Positions 22,151-32,105 of a DNA stretch of 64,000 nucleotides are shown piece by piece. Made by a program: the position numbers and the translations under genes. Each line of letters begins with the position of its first letter. Position 1 is the stretch's first letter. Location of the stretch: positions 1 through 64,000 of the forward strand of contig NZ_WVIC01000025.1 in the NCBI RefSeq assembly GCF_009939295.1, given 5' to 3'. The notes beneath the pieces were generated by a model. It saw only the letters and a list, made by a program, of their open reading frames with translations, had not been told where the DNA came from and did no database searches. The stretch is from Petrachloros mirabilis ULC683 (GTDB lineage: Bacteria; Cyanobacteriota; Cyanobacteriia; Thermosynechococcales; Thermosynechococcaceae).

Positions 22151-22930
22151 ATGAGATCTTTGATTCACCTGGGTTTAATCGCTAGCTTGACCGGTGGCAT
22201 GATCGCCGCCCCAGCACTGACTCGCCAGCATGTGGCACAGGCACTTCCAGAAGGCCGAGTCTTAGAGCAATTGGATGGTGTCCCCGTCTTCGCCATCACC
22301 AATAACAATGGTGTTCCCATTTTGGCCTCTGTTCAAGACCCCCAAAATCAAGGTAAGAAGTTGCAGGTGACCCCACTCTACATGGATCAAAAGGATGCAC
22401 AGGCATTCGTCACGACCTTAAAAACTGAAAAACCCGAAGTTGGGGGATCTGCTAAAGTTACGGCAATTTCCCTCCGGCAAGCCTACGAAATCGCCCAAAA
22501 AAATGAAGGGCAGCCCGAGCGATTAGTCTTTGACTTTGTGCCCCAACAGAAAGAAGTAGATGCGGCTAAGACAGTTTTGAAACAGAATGGAGAGCAAGTC
22601 CAAGAGTTTGCAGGAATTCCAATCTTTTATGCCGTCGGCGGCGAGCAACAGGGGTTCTTAACCGTTGAGCAAGGCGATCAAAAAATTATTCCAGTCTATT
22701 TCCGCAAGCAGGATCTAGATGGCCTATTGGGGCAGCTCAAGGAGCAGAACCCCCAGTTGGGTGCTTCTATGACAGTGAAAGTCACCACCCTTGACCAAGT
22801 TATTGGCATGTTGATGCAAGCTAACGATCCTGCCCTAGAGCAAGTGACGTTGATGCCCTCTATGGAAGCGATTCAGTTTGCTATTGAGCAGCAACAGCAA
22901 CAAGCACCAGCAGCTGCACCTCGTCGCTAG
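22151..22930 (+). CDS. Tic22-family protein
   Basis: 259 residues with an N-terminal signal-like segment (LIHLGLIASLTGGMIAAPALT). Two similar halves follow, each beginning with a LEQLDGVPVFAITN / VQEFAGIPIFYAVG motif, and each with a PLYMDQKDA / PVYFRKQDL strand-helix unit. In cyanobacteria Tic22 homologues are periplasmic or thylakoid proteins helping outer-membrane biogenesis, related to the chloroplast import factor. AGGAGT lies 11 bases before the ATG. A Gln/Ala-rich tail ends the protein. prmC begins 2 bases after its stop, so they form an operon. Confidence 0.88.
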   Translation: MRSLIHLGLIASLTGGMIAAPALTRQHVAQALPEGRVLEQLDGVPVFAITNNNGVPILASVQDPQNQGKKLQVTPLYMDQKDAQAFVTTLKTEKPEVGGSAKVTAISLRQAYEIAQKNEGQPERLVFDFVPQQKEVDAAKTVLKQNGEQVQEFAGIPIFYAVGGEQQGFLTVEQGDQKIIPVYFRKQDLDGLLGQLKEQNPQLGASMTVKVTTLDQVIGMLMQANDPALEQVTLMPSMEAIQFAIEQQQQQAPAAAPRR

Positions 22931-22932
22931 GG

Positions 22933-23871
22933 GTGACGTGGATTTCGGGTCAAGATCTTTGGGACTGGTGGGTGCAGGCTCGAACCCAACTCACCACCCT
23001 GAGCGATCAAGCGTTTGCCACAACCCTTTCATCTGAACTTGAGTGGCTACTACAGTCGGTCGCTGATTTAGACCGCCTCAGTTTAAGATTGGCGAATTTT
23101 AAAACCGAAGCCCAAATTCAGACCCAGGTCTCACTTGCAGAACTGGAGCACCTCTGGCAGCGGCGACAACAAGAGCGGATGCCCATTCAATATCTTGTTG
23201 GCATCACTCCCTGGCGAGATTTTGAACTCAGGGTGCGTCCTGGGGTACTCATCCCTCGCCCTGAAACTGAGCTGTTGGTTGACTTGGCTGTAGAGGCCAC
23301 CCAGGGACAACAAAATTTGGATCCGGCTCACTGGGTAGATTTAGGAACTGGTAGTGGTGCCATTGCCCTGGGCTTAGCTCGGGTACTGCCCCAAGCCACC
23401 CTTCATGCAGTTGATCGCAGCCAACTGGCATTAACAGTTGCTCGACAAAACGCTACGGTGCTGGGGCTAGAATCACGCATTCGGTTTTATCAAGGCTCTT
23501 GGCTAGAACCTCTGACTCTACTGCGAGGTCACATTCAGGGAATTGTGAGCAATCCCCCCTATATTCCGGCAGCGATGGTCACAAACTTACAGCCCGAAGT
23601 CGCCTGGCACGAGCCACGCTTGGCCTTAGCTGCGGGGGCAGATGGGTTAAGTGCCATTCGGGAAATTGTGGCTCAGGCTTCTGGGTATCTGGTGCCGGGA
23701 GGGGTCTTGCTGATGGAAATGATGGCAGGGCAAAGTGAGGCAGTCGTAGAGTTGCTGCGATCGCAAGCTCACTATACCCAAATCCAAATCCATGCAGACT
23801 TGGCCGGCATTCCCCGATTTGCCCAAGCCCATCGCATCCATCCAGACCCATCCACCCAGCCAACACCTTGA
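22933..23871 (+). CDS. prmC: Release factor glutamine methyltransferase PrmC (HemK)
   Basis: 312 residues from a GTG start. It has an N-terminal helical domain, MPIQYLVGITPWRDFELRVR (about 77-96), VLIPRPETELLVD, the SAM loop WVDLGTGSGAIALGLA (about 135-150) and the catalytic SNPPYIP (about 202-208). PrmC methylates the GGQ glutamine of RF1 and RF2. The only start near the family N-terminus is this GTG with TAGGGGT before it, coupled to the tic22 stop. Converges with the secreted CHAT gene, 25 bases away. Confidence 0.93.
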   Translation: MTWISGQDLWDWWVQARTQLTTLSDQAFATTLSSELEWLLQSVADLDRLSLRLANFKTEAQIQTQVSLAELEHLWQRRQQERMPIQYLVGITPWRDFELRVRPGVLIPRPETELLVDLAVEATQGQQNLDPAHWVDLGTGSGAIALGLARVLPQATLHAVDRSQLALTVARQNATVLGLESRIRFYQGSWLEPLTLLRGHIQGIVSNPPYIPAAMVTNLQPEVAWHEPRLALAAGADGLSAIREIVAQASGYLVPGGVLLMEMMAGQSEAVVELLRSQAHYTQIQIHADLAGIPRFAQAHRIHPDPSTQPTP

Positions 23872-23895
23872 CCCAGCGCCAGGACTAAATTTTTG

Positions 23896-26800
23896 CTACC
23901 AGGGGTTCCCAATCATCGTGATCCCACTCCAAAAATAAGGGTGAGTCAGATCAAACCCCCTTTGGCCTTCCAACTCTGGTGGCAAAGGTAACCGCACCGA
24001 TGGGGTCACTAACATACCATTTTCAACTCGCACCTGTCCCGTGAGCATCGCCATCTGAGTGCGACGCAGCGCCTCAGCCTTAATCGGGGCTTCACGCAAG
24101 TTGGCATAGAAATTAGTCATAAAACCTAGGGTTCCTAGATCGCTAATGAACCACAGACCTCCCATGGCAGTCTGTACCCCAGAAGCAACCGCCAAACCAG
24201 TAAAGCCAAGTTCTGCCTGGCGATCTCCAATCGCAGTCCGGCAGGCACTTAAAACCAACAGCGAAGTTGTCGTGGGGTCAGTGAGCCCCAGCTCTCTCAA
24301 CTGATTGAGCCGCACCTTCTGATCCCAAAACTGAATATACGACCGCTCGGGATTTCCAGGCAGAAAATCTCCGTGACTGGCCACATGTACAATGCCATAC
24401 TCTGAGACCTCCCGTGCCTCTCTAAGATTACTTGGGGTAAACCTTTCATTGAGCAGAGATTCCCCCGGCCAGAGTTGAGCAGAAATGGTTTCTAACTCCA
24501 GCGGCACCGACGGCAGTGGCGCTTGATCCGTAAACCGATCGGCACCCATGGCCAACACCTGCATATTTTGCACATTGGTAGGCTGAGTGTCTGCCAGCGA
24601 AATACTGGGCATAAAACCAACACTATAGCGTTCGACCACAAACCCCGTGCCATCATGGAGCGCAGCCAAGGGCAAGGAGCGCAGCCCCTCATCCATAACA
24701 AAAACTAGGTTATTGACCCCCTCGGCGCTCAGGGTTTCTTCTAAGGGAGCAATCAGCCATTGATATAGCTCCTGAGCCAAGGGCAAATAGGGGGTTCGTC
24801 GCTGAAACTGCGTAATCGCCTGCTGAAAATTCCTGACCGTACGCAGCATTCGAGTTCGGGTAGCCTCAGGCACTTGATGACGTGTCACCCGACCATCTGG
24901 GGTCACTAAAACCAGCACCAATTGATCCAAGTCTTGCGATTGGCGCTGAGGCGGCAGCACTTGATCCCAACCACAGACATCAAATTGCCAGAGCGGATCT
25001 GAAGAACTAGCAGGACGATCACCCAGACACTCTAGAACCGAATTTTGCGCGAGAGTCCTGTCCGCCAAAGGCTGCTCAGAAGCCACTAGATATGGTGAAT
25101 TGGCCGAATTGACTCCAGGGTCAGCAGCAGCAGGTGGCGCAAAAAATGCATAGATTAGCGCAGGGGTGACCTCTGGAATCGCATTAGCTTGAGAGAGAAT
25201 CGCCTGCACCTGCTCAGGGGTCACGGCGGTAGATTGTGTTATCCCCAGATAATTTAGGAAATCAAAACTCAGTAGCCGATCTAAATCGGCAACATCCGCA
25301 TTGGCACTCGGACGAATTGGCAAAGTTGTAGCCGTCAAGGGATCCTGAAGCAACCCCGGATCCTCTAGCCCAACCTCATCTGGAACATTAATTTCAGTTT
25401 CAACCCGACCCGAATCTGTATTCTCGGGTGGGTTAATTGGCGGTGGCGGTGGCGGCGGTGGTGGTGGGGGTTCGATAGGTGGCGGTGGTGGGGGCGGCGG
25501 TGGTGGGGGTGGCGGTGGCGGCTCGATGGGTGGGGGCGGTGGCTCGATGGGCGGCGGGGGCGGGGGTGGGAGTAACTCTTCCGACTCAAATGCACCAATA
25601 TCAGATCTGCCGCTCTGAGGTCGGGCAACCCCTCGCTGATCCGTGGTTAAGTCAGAGGCGGGATTCGCCGCATTCTGGGCAGGACTCCCAGAGACAAGGG
25701 CATGGGTTTGCGTTGGCCCTCCGTTATCCGCCAGAGGTGCCAAAACCGATTCTATGGCACCCGCTAAAACCAGGTCGGTGGCGGTGGTGGGGAAGCCCCC
25801 CGCATTCCCATTTTGACCAACTAAATTAAAGCCAAGGGAGGTAAACGAGGCTGAATTATCGACTTCAGGATTGCTAGGTGCGGTATTGCCCGCCACAATA
25901 CTGTTGGCAACCGTAGCTTCACCCCCAGCAGAGTAATCTCCATCAAAGCCCTGGCTATTGACAATCGCTCCCCCTGACTCACTGGCCTGATTATCGGTAA
26001 TTGTGCTGTGGTTAATATTCAGAGTTCCCCCCTCATTGAGGATTCCTCCTCCAACCACAGCCTGGTTTCCAGAAATCGTACTGTTGATCACTCTGAGCGT
26101 GTCGTTGTTAAAAATGCCCCCCCCTCGGCTCGCTGAGTTACCGGCTACGGTGCTATTGAGCACTTCAACCGTACCGACTTGGTTATAAATCCCGCCACCA
26201 CTCCCGGCGGTGTTGCCGGTAATGGTGCTGTTAGTCACCGTAATGGTGCCATTGTTGTAAAGTCCCCCCCCCAACTGAGCAGAGTTCCCTGAGATGGTGC
26301 TATTGTTGAGGGTTAACACCCCTCCTGGGAAGTTATCAATCCCACCGCCAAAGGTTCCCCCCTGGTTATTGGTGATCAGGCTGTCGGTTACCGAGAGAAT
26401 ACCTCGGTTATAGATGCCGCCACTAAATATACTGACCGTATTCCCAGAAATGGTGCTGTTCAAAACGGTTAATGTACCGTCATTGGTGATTCCCCCCCCA
26501 GTTGCAGCAGAGTTATTGGTGACAGCGCTATTGGTCAGGGTTAAGTTTGCTCCTGTACGGACTCGAATGCCGCCGCCATCATCATCACGTCCTGCGGTGA
26601 CTTCTACACCCTCAATGGTGACTTCTCCAGCGCTGACATCAAAAATCCGGGACTGCTCATTTCCACTAATGGTCAGGTTGTCAACCCCAGTTCCCTGAAG
26701 GGCAATTGGGGTGGCGCTATTGGTAAAGACCAGGGATGAACCCGCAAGGGTAATGGTTTGGGGGGTACTGAATATCCCAGCAGTATCAAATCGAATCGTA

Positions 26801-29757
26801 TTGGGTTCTGGATTCGCTAAATTTAGGGGATGAAAGTTGACATTGGCATTGGCAAAACTAACGGCTGAGCGCAGACTCCCGATACCCGCATCGTCTTCTT
26901 GGCGTGTCACCACATAGGAAGAAGTTGCTTCATAGGCTCCAATATCAACGCGATCGCCTGCATTCAGGCCCGTGGGTGAGCGCTCACCCCCCCGCTGATC
27001 AATGCCCAGTGGATTCTTTGTGAGCGGATCAATGGCCAGATCATTGCTACCCGCATCAATAGCAGGGCTGCCCGAAACTAAGGCATGGGTCTGAGTTGAG
27101 CCTCCATTATTGCCTAGGGGTGCTAGGACTGTATCAATCGAACCCGCTAAGACAAGATCGTTGGCATTGGTTGGAAATCCCCCCGAGTTGCCATTTTCAC
27201 CCACCAGGTTAAAGCCCTGGGAGGTAAAGGTGCCAGCATTTAGCACCTCTGAATTGGTGCTAGCAATATTCCCCGCCACAATGCTGTTACCGATCGTGAG
27301 AATACCTGGCCGACCCACTTCGCCAATGTAAGCATTATTGGCATTGACAATTCCACCACCCGCAATCGTGGCACTGTTGTCAGTAATGGTGCTGTTCACA
27401 ATGGAGAGGGTGCCACCATAGTTGACAATTCCTCCTCCTGTGCCCTCAATGCCAGAGGGCGAGGCGGGGGGTGGCTCGACTAATTCCGCCCGGTTGCCAG
27501 AAATGGTGCTGTTGACAATAGTGACATTGGTATCAACGATGCCGATGCCCCCAGCAGCAAAGTTGGTGGTGTTCCCAGAGATGGTGCTATTGGAAATGCG
27601 AAGTGTCCCGCTGTAGCTGGCAACTCCCCCTCCCCCTCTCTCGGAAAAATTAGATGAGACCGTGCTATTAAGAATCGATAATTCTCCGCCTAGATCTGCG
27701 ATGCCGCCAGCCCGACCCGTCAGCTCTAACACTGGCCCTTCGGAAGGAAGCACAGATCGGTTGCCTGAGACGATGCTATTGAGCACCGTGACCCTGCTAT
27801 TGGCTCCTACTAAAATCCCGCCACCTGGAAGGAGGGAAGCTTGACCATCCTGAATACTCAGCCCTTCCAAGGTCACAGTCCCAGCCGAAATATTAAAAAC
27901 CCGGCGGGCATTTTCACCACTGACTAGAGAACTCTCGGCACCCTGACCGCGAATGCTCAGGTCTTTGCCAACAATGGTTACCACGTCTGAATCGCTGCCG
28001 GTGAAGTTGCCAGCCGCCACGTTAACTGTAGCTCCTGAGGCTGAGACATCTACGGCATTCTGGAGAAGATCTCGTTCGGGCTGATTGGCATTGACGATGC
28101 TGGCTTCTCCGGTCAACGCCTGACTTTCTCCTAGGCGAATGGGAGCATTGAGATTGACGGTGAGGTTGCCGTCGGCGTTTTGATCACGCAGTGCCAGGGT
28201 GTTGGTGTTGGTTTGGGCACTACTGTCAATGAGGGCATCGACTTGAATCAGCTCATTGGCGGCTAGATCGACATTGCCGGTCTCTAGGGCATTGACTACG
28301 ACGCTGGCAGCTACGGTGTGATCTCCGGTGTCTGGCCCAGGCAGGGTGTTGCCGGTACTGGTTGCGTCAATGAAGAGTCGATCGGGATCTAGCAGCCAGG
28401 TGCCAGATTGCCCCTGGGTCGCTCCTACGTCGATTTGGGCGGTATTGGCAATGCTCAGCCCTGTCTTACCAGAGGTTTCCACAAAGCCCCCATCCCCAGC
28501 TTCCGCCCCGCCCTGGGCTGAAATTGTGCCATCCATGGTGGTCAACCCATCTGACCAAACCACAACCCGACCCCCATCCCCACTGGTCAGGGCATCAGCA
28601 TTCAGGGTGGCTCCGGCTGCCAGGGTGGTTTTCTGAGCAGGGGGAATGCTACTTTGCCCGAGTGGGTCGCCCCCAATCAGGATGGTACCCCCGCCGCGAT
28701 CGCCTGCGGCCACAGCCTGAGCAGACTCTGTTAGCTCAATGGTTTCACCTGAGATTTCAATGCGCCCCCCCCTATCTCCTGGATCTGAGCCCGTGGCATC
28801 CAGCATCCCTGAGACTTTGACCGACCCAGTATCGCCCCCTGACAACACAATTTGACCCTGGTGATTCTCGACGGTGCGTGCCTGAATGACGCCATCCATA
28901 TTGATGATCTGGTTGACCACCTGGGATCCAGCTTGGGCACTGAGCGTTACGACTCCACCATCTGCTTGCACAGTACCGCTGTTGCTCACCAAGGCACTCA
29001 GGGGCTGGCCGTTGGCTCCAACCACTTGATTGGCAAGGCTGGGATCGACCGCGAGGGAAATTAAGCCGTCCCCATAAAAGTCGAGGGTGGCTTCTGTTCC
29101 TGAGGCCAGGGTGACCTGACCCAAGCGAGCCTGAATCACACCCCGATTGGCGACGCCTGGGGCGACTAAAGCGGCAAAGCCGCCGTCTCGAACGGTAATG
29201 GTGCCCTCGTTTTCCACGGAAGCAAGGGGGCGACCTGGCACCTGGCGCAGGTGCAGGTGGCCATTCATAAAATCTTGAGTCTGGATGTCGAGGGTGGTGG
29301 CGAGTAAGCCCCCCACGTCAATTCTGGCGGTGGGTGTAAATAAAATGCCGTTAGGATTGACCAGCATAATCTGGCCGTTGGCAGTAATCCGACCGGCAAT
29401 CTCGGAGCTAAAAGCGCCTGTGACTCGATTTAGGGTGGCGGAGGTGGCGGAGGGCTGCTGAAAGTCCACCCAATTTTGCGCTGAGACATCGAAGCGATCC
29501 CAGTTGATCACGGCGCGATCGGTGGACTGGATAATGTTGAGCCGATTTGACCCCACGGGCTGAATTTGTGCTTGGCCTGCCTGGACGGATCCGCCTTGGG
29601 GCAAGGCCCAGGCAGGTAGGGTAGTGGTTCCAACCAATAGCGTTGGCAGTCCGAGCACCCAAGCCGAAGGCCACCCCATCCAGCATACCCAGCCCCAGAA
29701 ACGGGGAGGAAACTGGGAACGAAAACCAGGCCAAAAACGGTACAGCGGTGAAGTCAT
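23896..29757 (-). CDS. Two-partner secretion exoprotein with beta-helix repeats and C-terminal CHAT domain
   Basis: About 1,953 residues. A signal region (to about 52, ending PAWALPQ) leads into the haemagglutinin-type TPS domain (about 55-180: VINWDRFDVSAQNWVDFQQP, LVNPNGILF). A long right-handed beta-helix region (about 230-1390) carries some fifteen NSTISGN-like rungs and two copies of a FNLVGxNGN...LAPL...STQTHALVSGSPA block. A Pro-rich linker (about 1395-1442) precedes a CHAT domain (about 1590-1950) with His1795 in VASHG and Cys1839 in LSACRTA, the caspase-like dyad. The ATG at 29757 is preferred to a TTG at 29784 inside the partner gene. The cell probably exports it to the surface through the TpsB protein upstream; what it cleaves is unknown. 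Confidence 0.9.
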   Translation of the reverse strand: MTSPLYRFWPGFRSQFPPRFWGWVCWMGWPSAWVLGLPTLLVGTTTLPAWALPQGGSVQAGQAQIQPVGSNRLNIIQSTDRAVINWDRFDVSAQNWVDFQQPSATSATLNRVTGAFSSEIAGRITANGQIMLVNPNGILFTPTARIDVGGLLATTLDIQTQDFMNGHLHLRQVPGRPLASVENEGTITVRDGGFAALVAPGVANRGVIQARLGQVTLASGTEATLDFYGDGLISLAVDPSLANQVVGANGQPLSALVSNSGTVQADGGVVTLSAQAGSQVVNQIINMDGVIQARTVENHQGQIVLSGGDTGSVKVSGMLDATGSDPGDRGGRIEISGETIELTESAQAVAAGDRGGGTILIGGDPLGQSSIPPAQKTTLAAGATLNADALTSGDGGRVVVWSDGLTTMDGTISAQGGAEAGDGGFVETSGKTGLSIANTAQIDVGATQGQSGTWLLDPDRLFIDATSTGNTLPGPDTGDHTVAASVVVNALETGNVDLAANELIQVDALIDSSAQTNTNTLALRDQNADGNLTVNLNAPIRLGESQALTGEASIVNANQPERDLLQNAVDVSASGATVNVAAGNFTGSDSDVVTIVGKDLSIRGQGAESSLVSGENARRVFNISAGTVTLEGLSIQDGQASLLPGGGILVGANSRVTVLNSIVSGNRSVLPSEGPVLELTGRAGGIADLGGELSILNSTVSSNFSERGGGGVASYSGTLRISNSTISGNTTNFAAGGIGIVDTNVTIVNSTISGNRAELVEPPPASPSGIEGTGGGIVNYGGTLSIVNSTITDNSATIAGGGIVNANNAYIGEVGRPGILTIGNSIVAGNIASTNSEVLNAGTFTSQGFNLVGENGNSGGFPTNANDLVLAGSIDTVLAPLGNNGGSTQTHALVSGSPAIDAGSNDLAIDPLTKNPLGIDQRGGERSPTGLNAGDRVDIGAYEATSSYVVTRQEDDAGIGSLRSAVSFANANVNFHPLNLANPEPNTIRFDTAGIFSTPQTITLAGSSLVFTNSATPIALQGTGVDNLTISGNEQSRIFDVSAGEVTIEGVEVTAGRDDDGGGIRVRTGANLTLTNSAVTNNSAATGGGITNDGTLTVLNSTISGNTVSIFSGGIYNRGILSVTDSLITNNQGGTFGGGIDNFPGGVLTLNNSTISGNSAQLGGGLYNNGTITVTNSTITGNTAGSGGGIYNQVGTVEVLNSTVAGNSASRGGGIFNNDTLRVINSTISGNQAVVGGGILNEGGTLNINHSTITDNQASESGGAIVNSQGFDGDYSAGGEATVANSIVAGNTAPSNPEVDNSASFTSLGFNLVGQNGNAGGFPTTATDLVLAGAIESVLAPLADNGGPTQTHALVSGSPAQNAANPASDLTTDQRGVARPQSGRSDIGAFESEELLPPPPPPPIEPPPPPIEPPPPPPPPPPPPPPPIEPPPPPPPPPPPINPPENTDSGRVETEINVPDEVGLEDPGLLQDPLTATTLPIRPSANADVADLDRLLSFDFLNYLGITQSTAVTPEQVQAILSQANAIPEVTPALIYAFFAPPAAADPGVNSANSPYLVASEQPLADRTLAQNSVLECLGDRPASSSDPLWQFDVCGWDQVLPPQRQSQDLDQLVLVLVTPDGRVTRHQVPEATRTRMLRTVRNFQQAITQFQRRTPYLPLAQELYQWLIAPLEETLSAEGVNNLVFVMDEGLRSLPLAALHDGTGFVVERYSVGFMPSISLADTQPTNVQNMQVLAMGADRFTDQAPLPSVPLELETISAQLWPGESLLNERFTPSNLREAREVSEYGIVHVASHGDFLPGNPERSYIQFWDQKVRLNQLRELGLTDPTTTSLLVLSACRTAIGDRQAELGFTGLAVASGVQTAMGGLWFISDLGTLGFMTNFYANLREAPIKAEALRRTQMAMLTGQVRVENGMLVTPSVRLPLPPELEGQRGFDLTHPYFWSGITMIGNPW

Positions 29758-29761
29758 CTCT

Positions 29762-31465
29762 CTAAAAGAAGCCTGTGACAACAAAGAAAACTCTGGGGTC
29801 AGAACGGGTGCTGGGGTCGGTGCTTTGCACTGGAAAGGCCAGCTCTAGACCCACGGAAACCAGGGAGCCAAATTCATGACGAACGCCCAGCCCTGCGGAG
29901 CTGAGGGTGTCTGAGCGATTTTCGGCGAGGGTGCGGGTGTTGCGGAACACCTGACCATAGTCGGCAAAAATGTAGGGTTGGGTGGCCTGGGTCAGCCCCA
30001 GTCCAGAATAGAGGAATGACCGTCTCAGTTCGGCGCGGAAGCCATAACCGGAATCTCCTAAAATCTGGTCGGGGTCAAAGGCACTGCCGAAGATAGATCC
30101 ACCCAGGCCAAATCGTTCCCGAGCTAGAAGGGTGTCTCCAGTGACTTGAGCGGTTCCTTGGAGCCGAAAAGAGAATTCTCCGGGTAGGGGCTGAATCCGC
30201 CCCACATTGAAGTTGAGCTTGGTGAAGATGGCGCTGCCTTCAGCCCGGGAGAGGGGTTCGGTGGCGGTGCTGGGTCGGGTTCCGGCAATGCCCTGGGAAA
30301 GCTGAATTGCTCCCAGGGTGAGGCCGTAGGGGTCAACTTGTTCGGCCTCAAGGTTGAAACGAAGCACATGCAGACGATCTTGGCTGAGAACTTCCCGTAT
30401 GCCTGTGAAGTCAGTGGTGCTGCGGCTATCGGCGTAGTCATAACTTCCGCCAATGAAGAGGTTGGTGGTGCGCGATCGCACCAATGGGTAGCTCACCCCT
30501 GCCCCAACCGCAAAGGTTCGCCCCCGGAGTTGAAACACCTTGAGATCGCCCCCAGGTCTTACCCCCGTGAACGAAGTATTGGCATTGAACGTCAGTCCTT
30601 CGTGACCCACAGGCAGGGCAAAATCAAACCCCCCAAACCCAAGAGCTGGGGGATCATTGGGCACGGTCGCCCCTCGCAATAGCCATGCTTCCCCCTGAGC
30701 TAGGGGCGAGTTCAGGTAAACACCAGCCTGGGCTCGCAATGGCCCGACGGCATCTGTGCCCCGATTGGTGAGATTGCCAAAGCCTTCCACTGGGTTGTGA
30801 GTGACCCGACCCAAGAGCTGCGCTGCCCCCAGTTCACTGCCTCGACGCAAGATAGCCCGAACCTCTATGCCTGCCAGGTCATTGGCCAAGAGTAAATAAC
30901 GCTCTAGAGCTCTGATGTTGAGCGGCCTTGCCGCCACAATCTTGTCTCCAAAGCCCTGTAAGCGCCGCAGTTGGCGAGGCGAAGCGCCTTCAAACTCAGC
31001 TTCTTCGACATAGCCCTCAATCACTTGAATCCGGGCGACTCCGGTTTCAATGGTTTGCTCCGGCACAATGGCCAGAGACAGAATATAGCCATCCTGCCGA
31101 TAGAGTCGGGTGATTTGATTGGCAATATTGTAAAGATCGAGCAGGGTGGTTTCTTGATTCAGAAATGCTTGATAAAACGGCTGCAACTGTTCAGGGGCAT
31201 AGACAGTTACGCCTTCAATTTCCAGTTCTAGAAGTTGAAATCGCAGATCCTCAGCCCCAGAAGGAGGCGTCAGCTCTTCCTGTTGAGGGAGGTCAATGCG
31301 AGGTTCTGGCAGGGTCAGCGTCGGAGGGGGGAGTTGTTGCTCAATCCGACTTGGATCGGGACTGGGTTGAGCCAGGGTGGGCAGGTTCACAACGAGCAAC
31401 CCCACCATACAGCTCCCAACTACCCCTGAAACTTGCTTCAAATCGTCTAATTTAAAAATAGCCAC
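29762..31465 (-). CDS. TpsB/ShlB/FhaC-type outer-membrane transporter
   Basis: 567 residues. A signal peptide (GSCMVGLLVVNLPTLAQ) and a Pro-rich stretch are followed by a POTRA domain (about 55-130: LQLLELEIEG-like strand, LYNIANQITRLYRQDGYILS) and ShlB middle region (VARIQVIEGYVEEAEF, RPLNIRALERYLLLANDLAG). The remaining 350 residues form a 16-strand-type barrel ending in Phe (VVTGFF), as outer-membrane proteins do. TpsB proteins recognise the TPS domain and move the exoprotein out. It ends 4 bases before the exoprotein start, so the pair is one operon. Confidence 0.92.
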   Translation of the reverse strand: MAIFKLDDLKQVSGVVGSCMVGLLVVNLPTLAQPSPDPSRIEQQLPPPTLTLPEPRIDLPQQEELTPPSGAEDLRFQLLELEIEGVTVYAPEQLQPFYQAFLNQETTLLDLYNIANQITRLYRQDGYILSLAIVPEQTIETGVARIQVIEGYVEEAEFEGASPRQLRRLQGFGDKIVAARPLNIRALERYLLLANDLAGIEVRAILRRGSELGAAQLLGRVTHNPVEGFGNLTNRGTDAVGPLRAQAGVYLNSPLAQGEAWLLRGATVPNDPPALGFGGFDFALPVGHEGLTFNANTSFTGVRPGGDLKVFQLRGRTFAVGAGVSYPLVRSRTTNLFIGGSYDYADSRSTTDFTGIREVLSQDRLHVLRFNLEAEQVDPYGLTLGAIQLSQGIAGTRPSTATEPLSRAEGSAIFTKLNFNVGRIQPLPGEFSFRLQGTAQVTGDTLLARERFGLGGSIFGSAFDPDQILGDSGYGFRAELRRSFLYSGLGLTQATQPYIFADYGQVFRNTRTLAENRSDTLSSAGLGVRHEFGSLVSVGLELAFPVQSTDPSTRSDPRVFFVVTGFF

Positions 31466-31594
31466 TCAAGGTTTAATGCCTGTTCACAATAGCAGTGAAA
31501 TACGTACAAAGATTCACCAGATCTAAGTTTTTATGAGAAAAGCCTTTGAAGCAAGCTTCTCTCTATCAAAAACCCTTCAAATTCAGTTCTGACA

Positions 31595-31928
31595 CTGGCT
31601 GACTGACAAAAGTCTACAACCCTCACCTCCAACCCCTCTTCGAGCTTGTTTGAGAAGTTGCTTAGACCTTGCACTTGTCCCCCTAGCCCCCCCTCGCGCA
31701 GCGTGCCCGCAGGGCGTAATTCTGGGGGGAAATGAGCAGAATTTTTGGCTTTCTCCCCCCATTTTTGGGGGGTCGGGGGGGCTAATGCAGGGATGAAGAG
31801 GCTTTTCAGACGGCCTCTTACAGAGGTCGAAGGGAGCCGATCCACCCTTCTATTGCTCTCTCCCCTCGGAAGAGGGCTAAAGTGCGGGCTTCTGGGGGTT
31901 TGGCTGAGAAGTTTTGTCAGTCAATCAA
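31595..31928. mobile_element. GACTGACAAAA-end MITE with 9-bp target duplication
   Basis: Ends CTGGCTGACTGACAAAAG and the reverse complement of TTGATTGACTGACAAAAC. The direct repeat GTTCTGACA flanks it at 31586-31594 and 31929-31937. Another G/C-palindromic repeat (AGCCCCCCC...GGGGGGGCT, 31670-31830) is nested inside. It is the same family as 8143-8626. It fills most of the gap between tpsB and rsmG; the remaining bases to 32105 show no gene. Confidence 0.85.
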
Positions 31929-32105
31929 GTTCTGACAATATAATTGCAGGCTATTACCAGATTTTAAAATCAAGAATGTCTGCACTTTTTGTCACAAGCT
32001 TAAATTATTTGCTTGCGACATTCTCAAGATGAACCCTAGATCAATCTTCATTCAAGATACTACTCAAAACGAAAATTGCAAAGACTCTTGATCTTTATTA
32101 AGTTT

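Noticed and set aside
25365-25628. His/Pro/Arg-rich open frame opposite and beside the polyproline linker
   Set aside because: It is the shifted reading of the GGT/GGC proline codons of the exoprotein gene.
23896-29757. Link between the CHAT exoprotein and the CRISPR locus, as in type III-E with Csx29
   Set aside because: The genes are 16 kb apart on opposite strands, the CHAT protein has a secretion domain and its own TpsB partner, and no gRAMP fusion is present.
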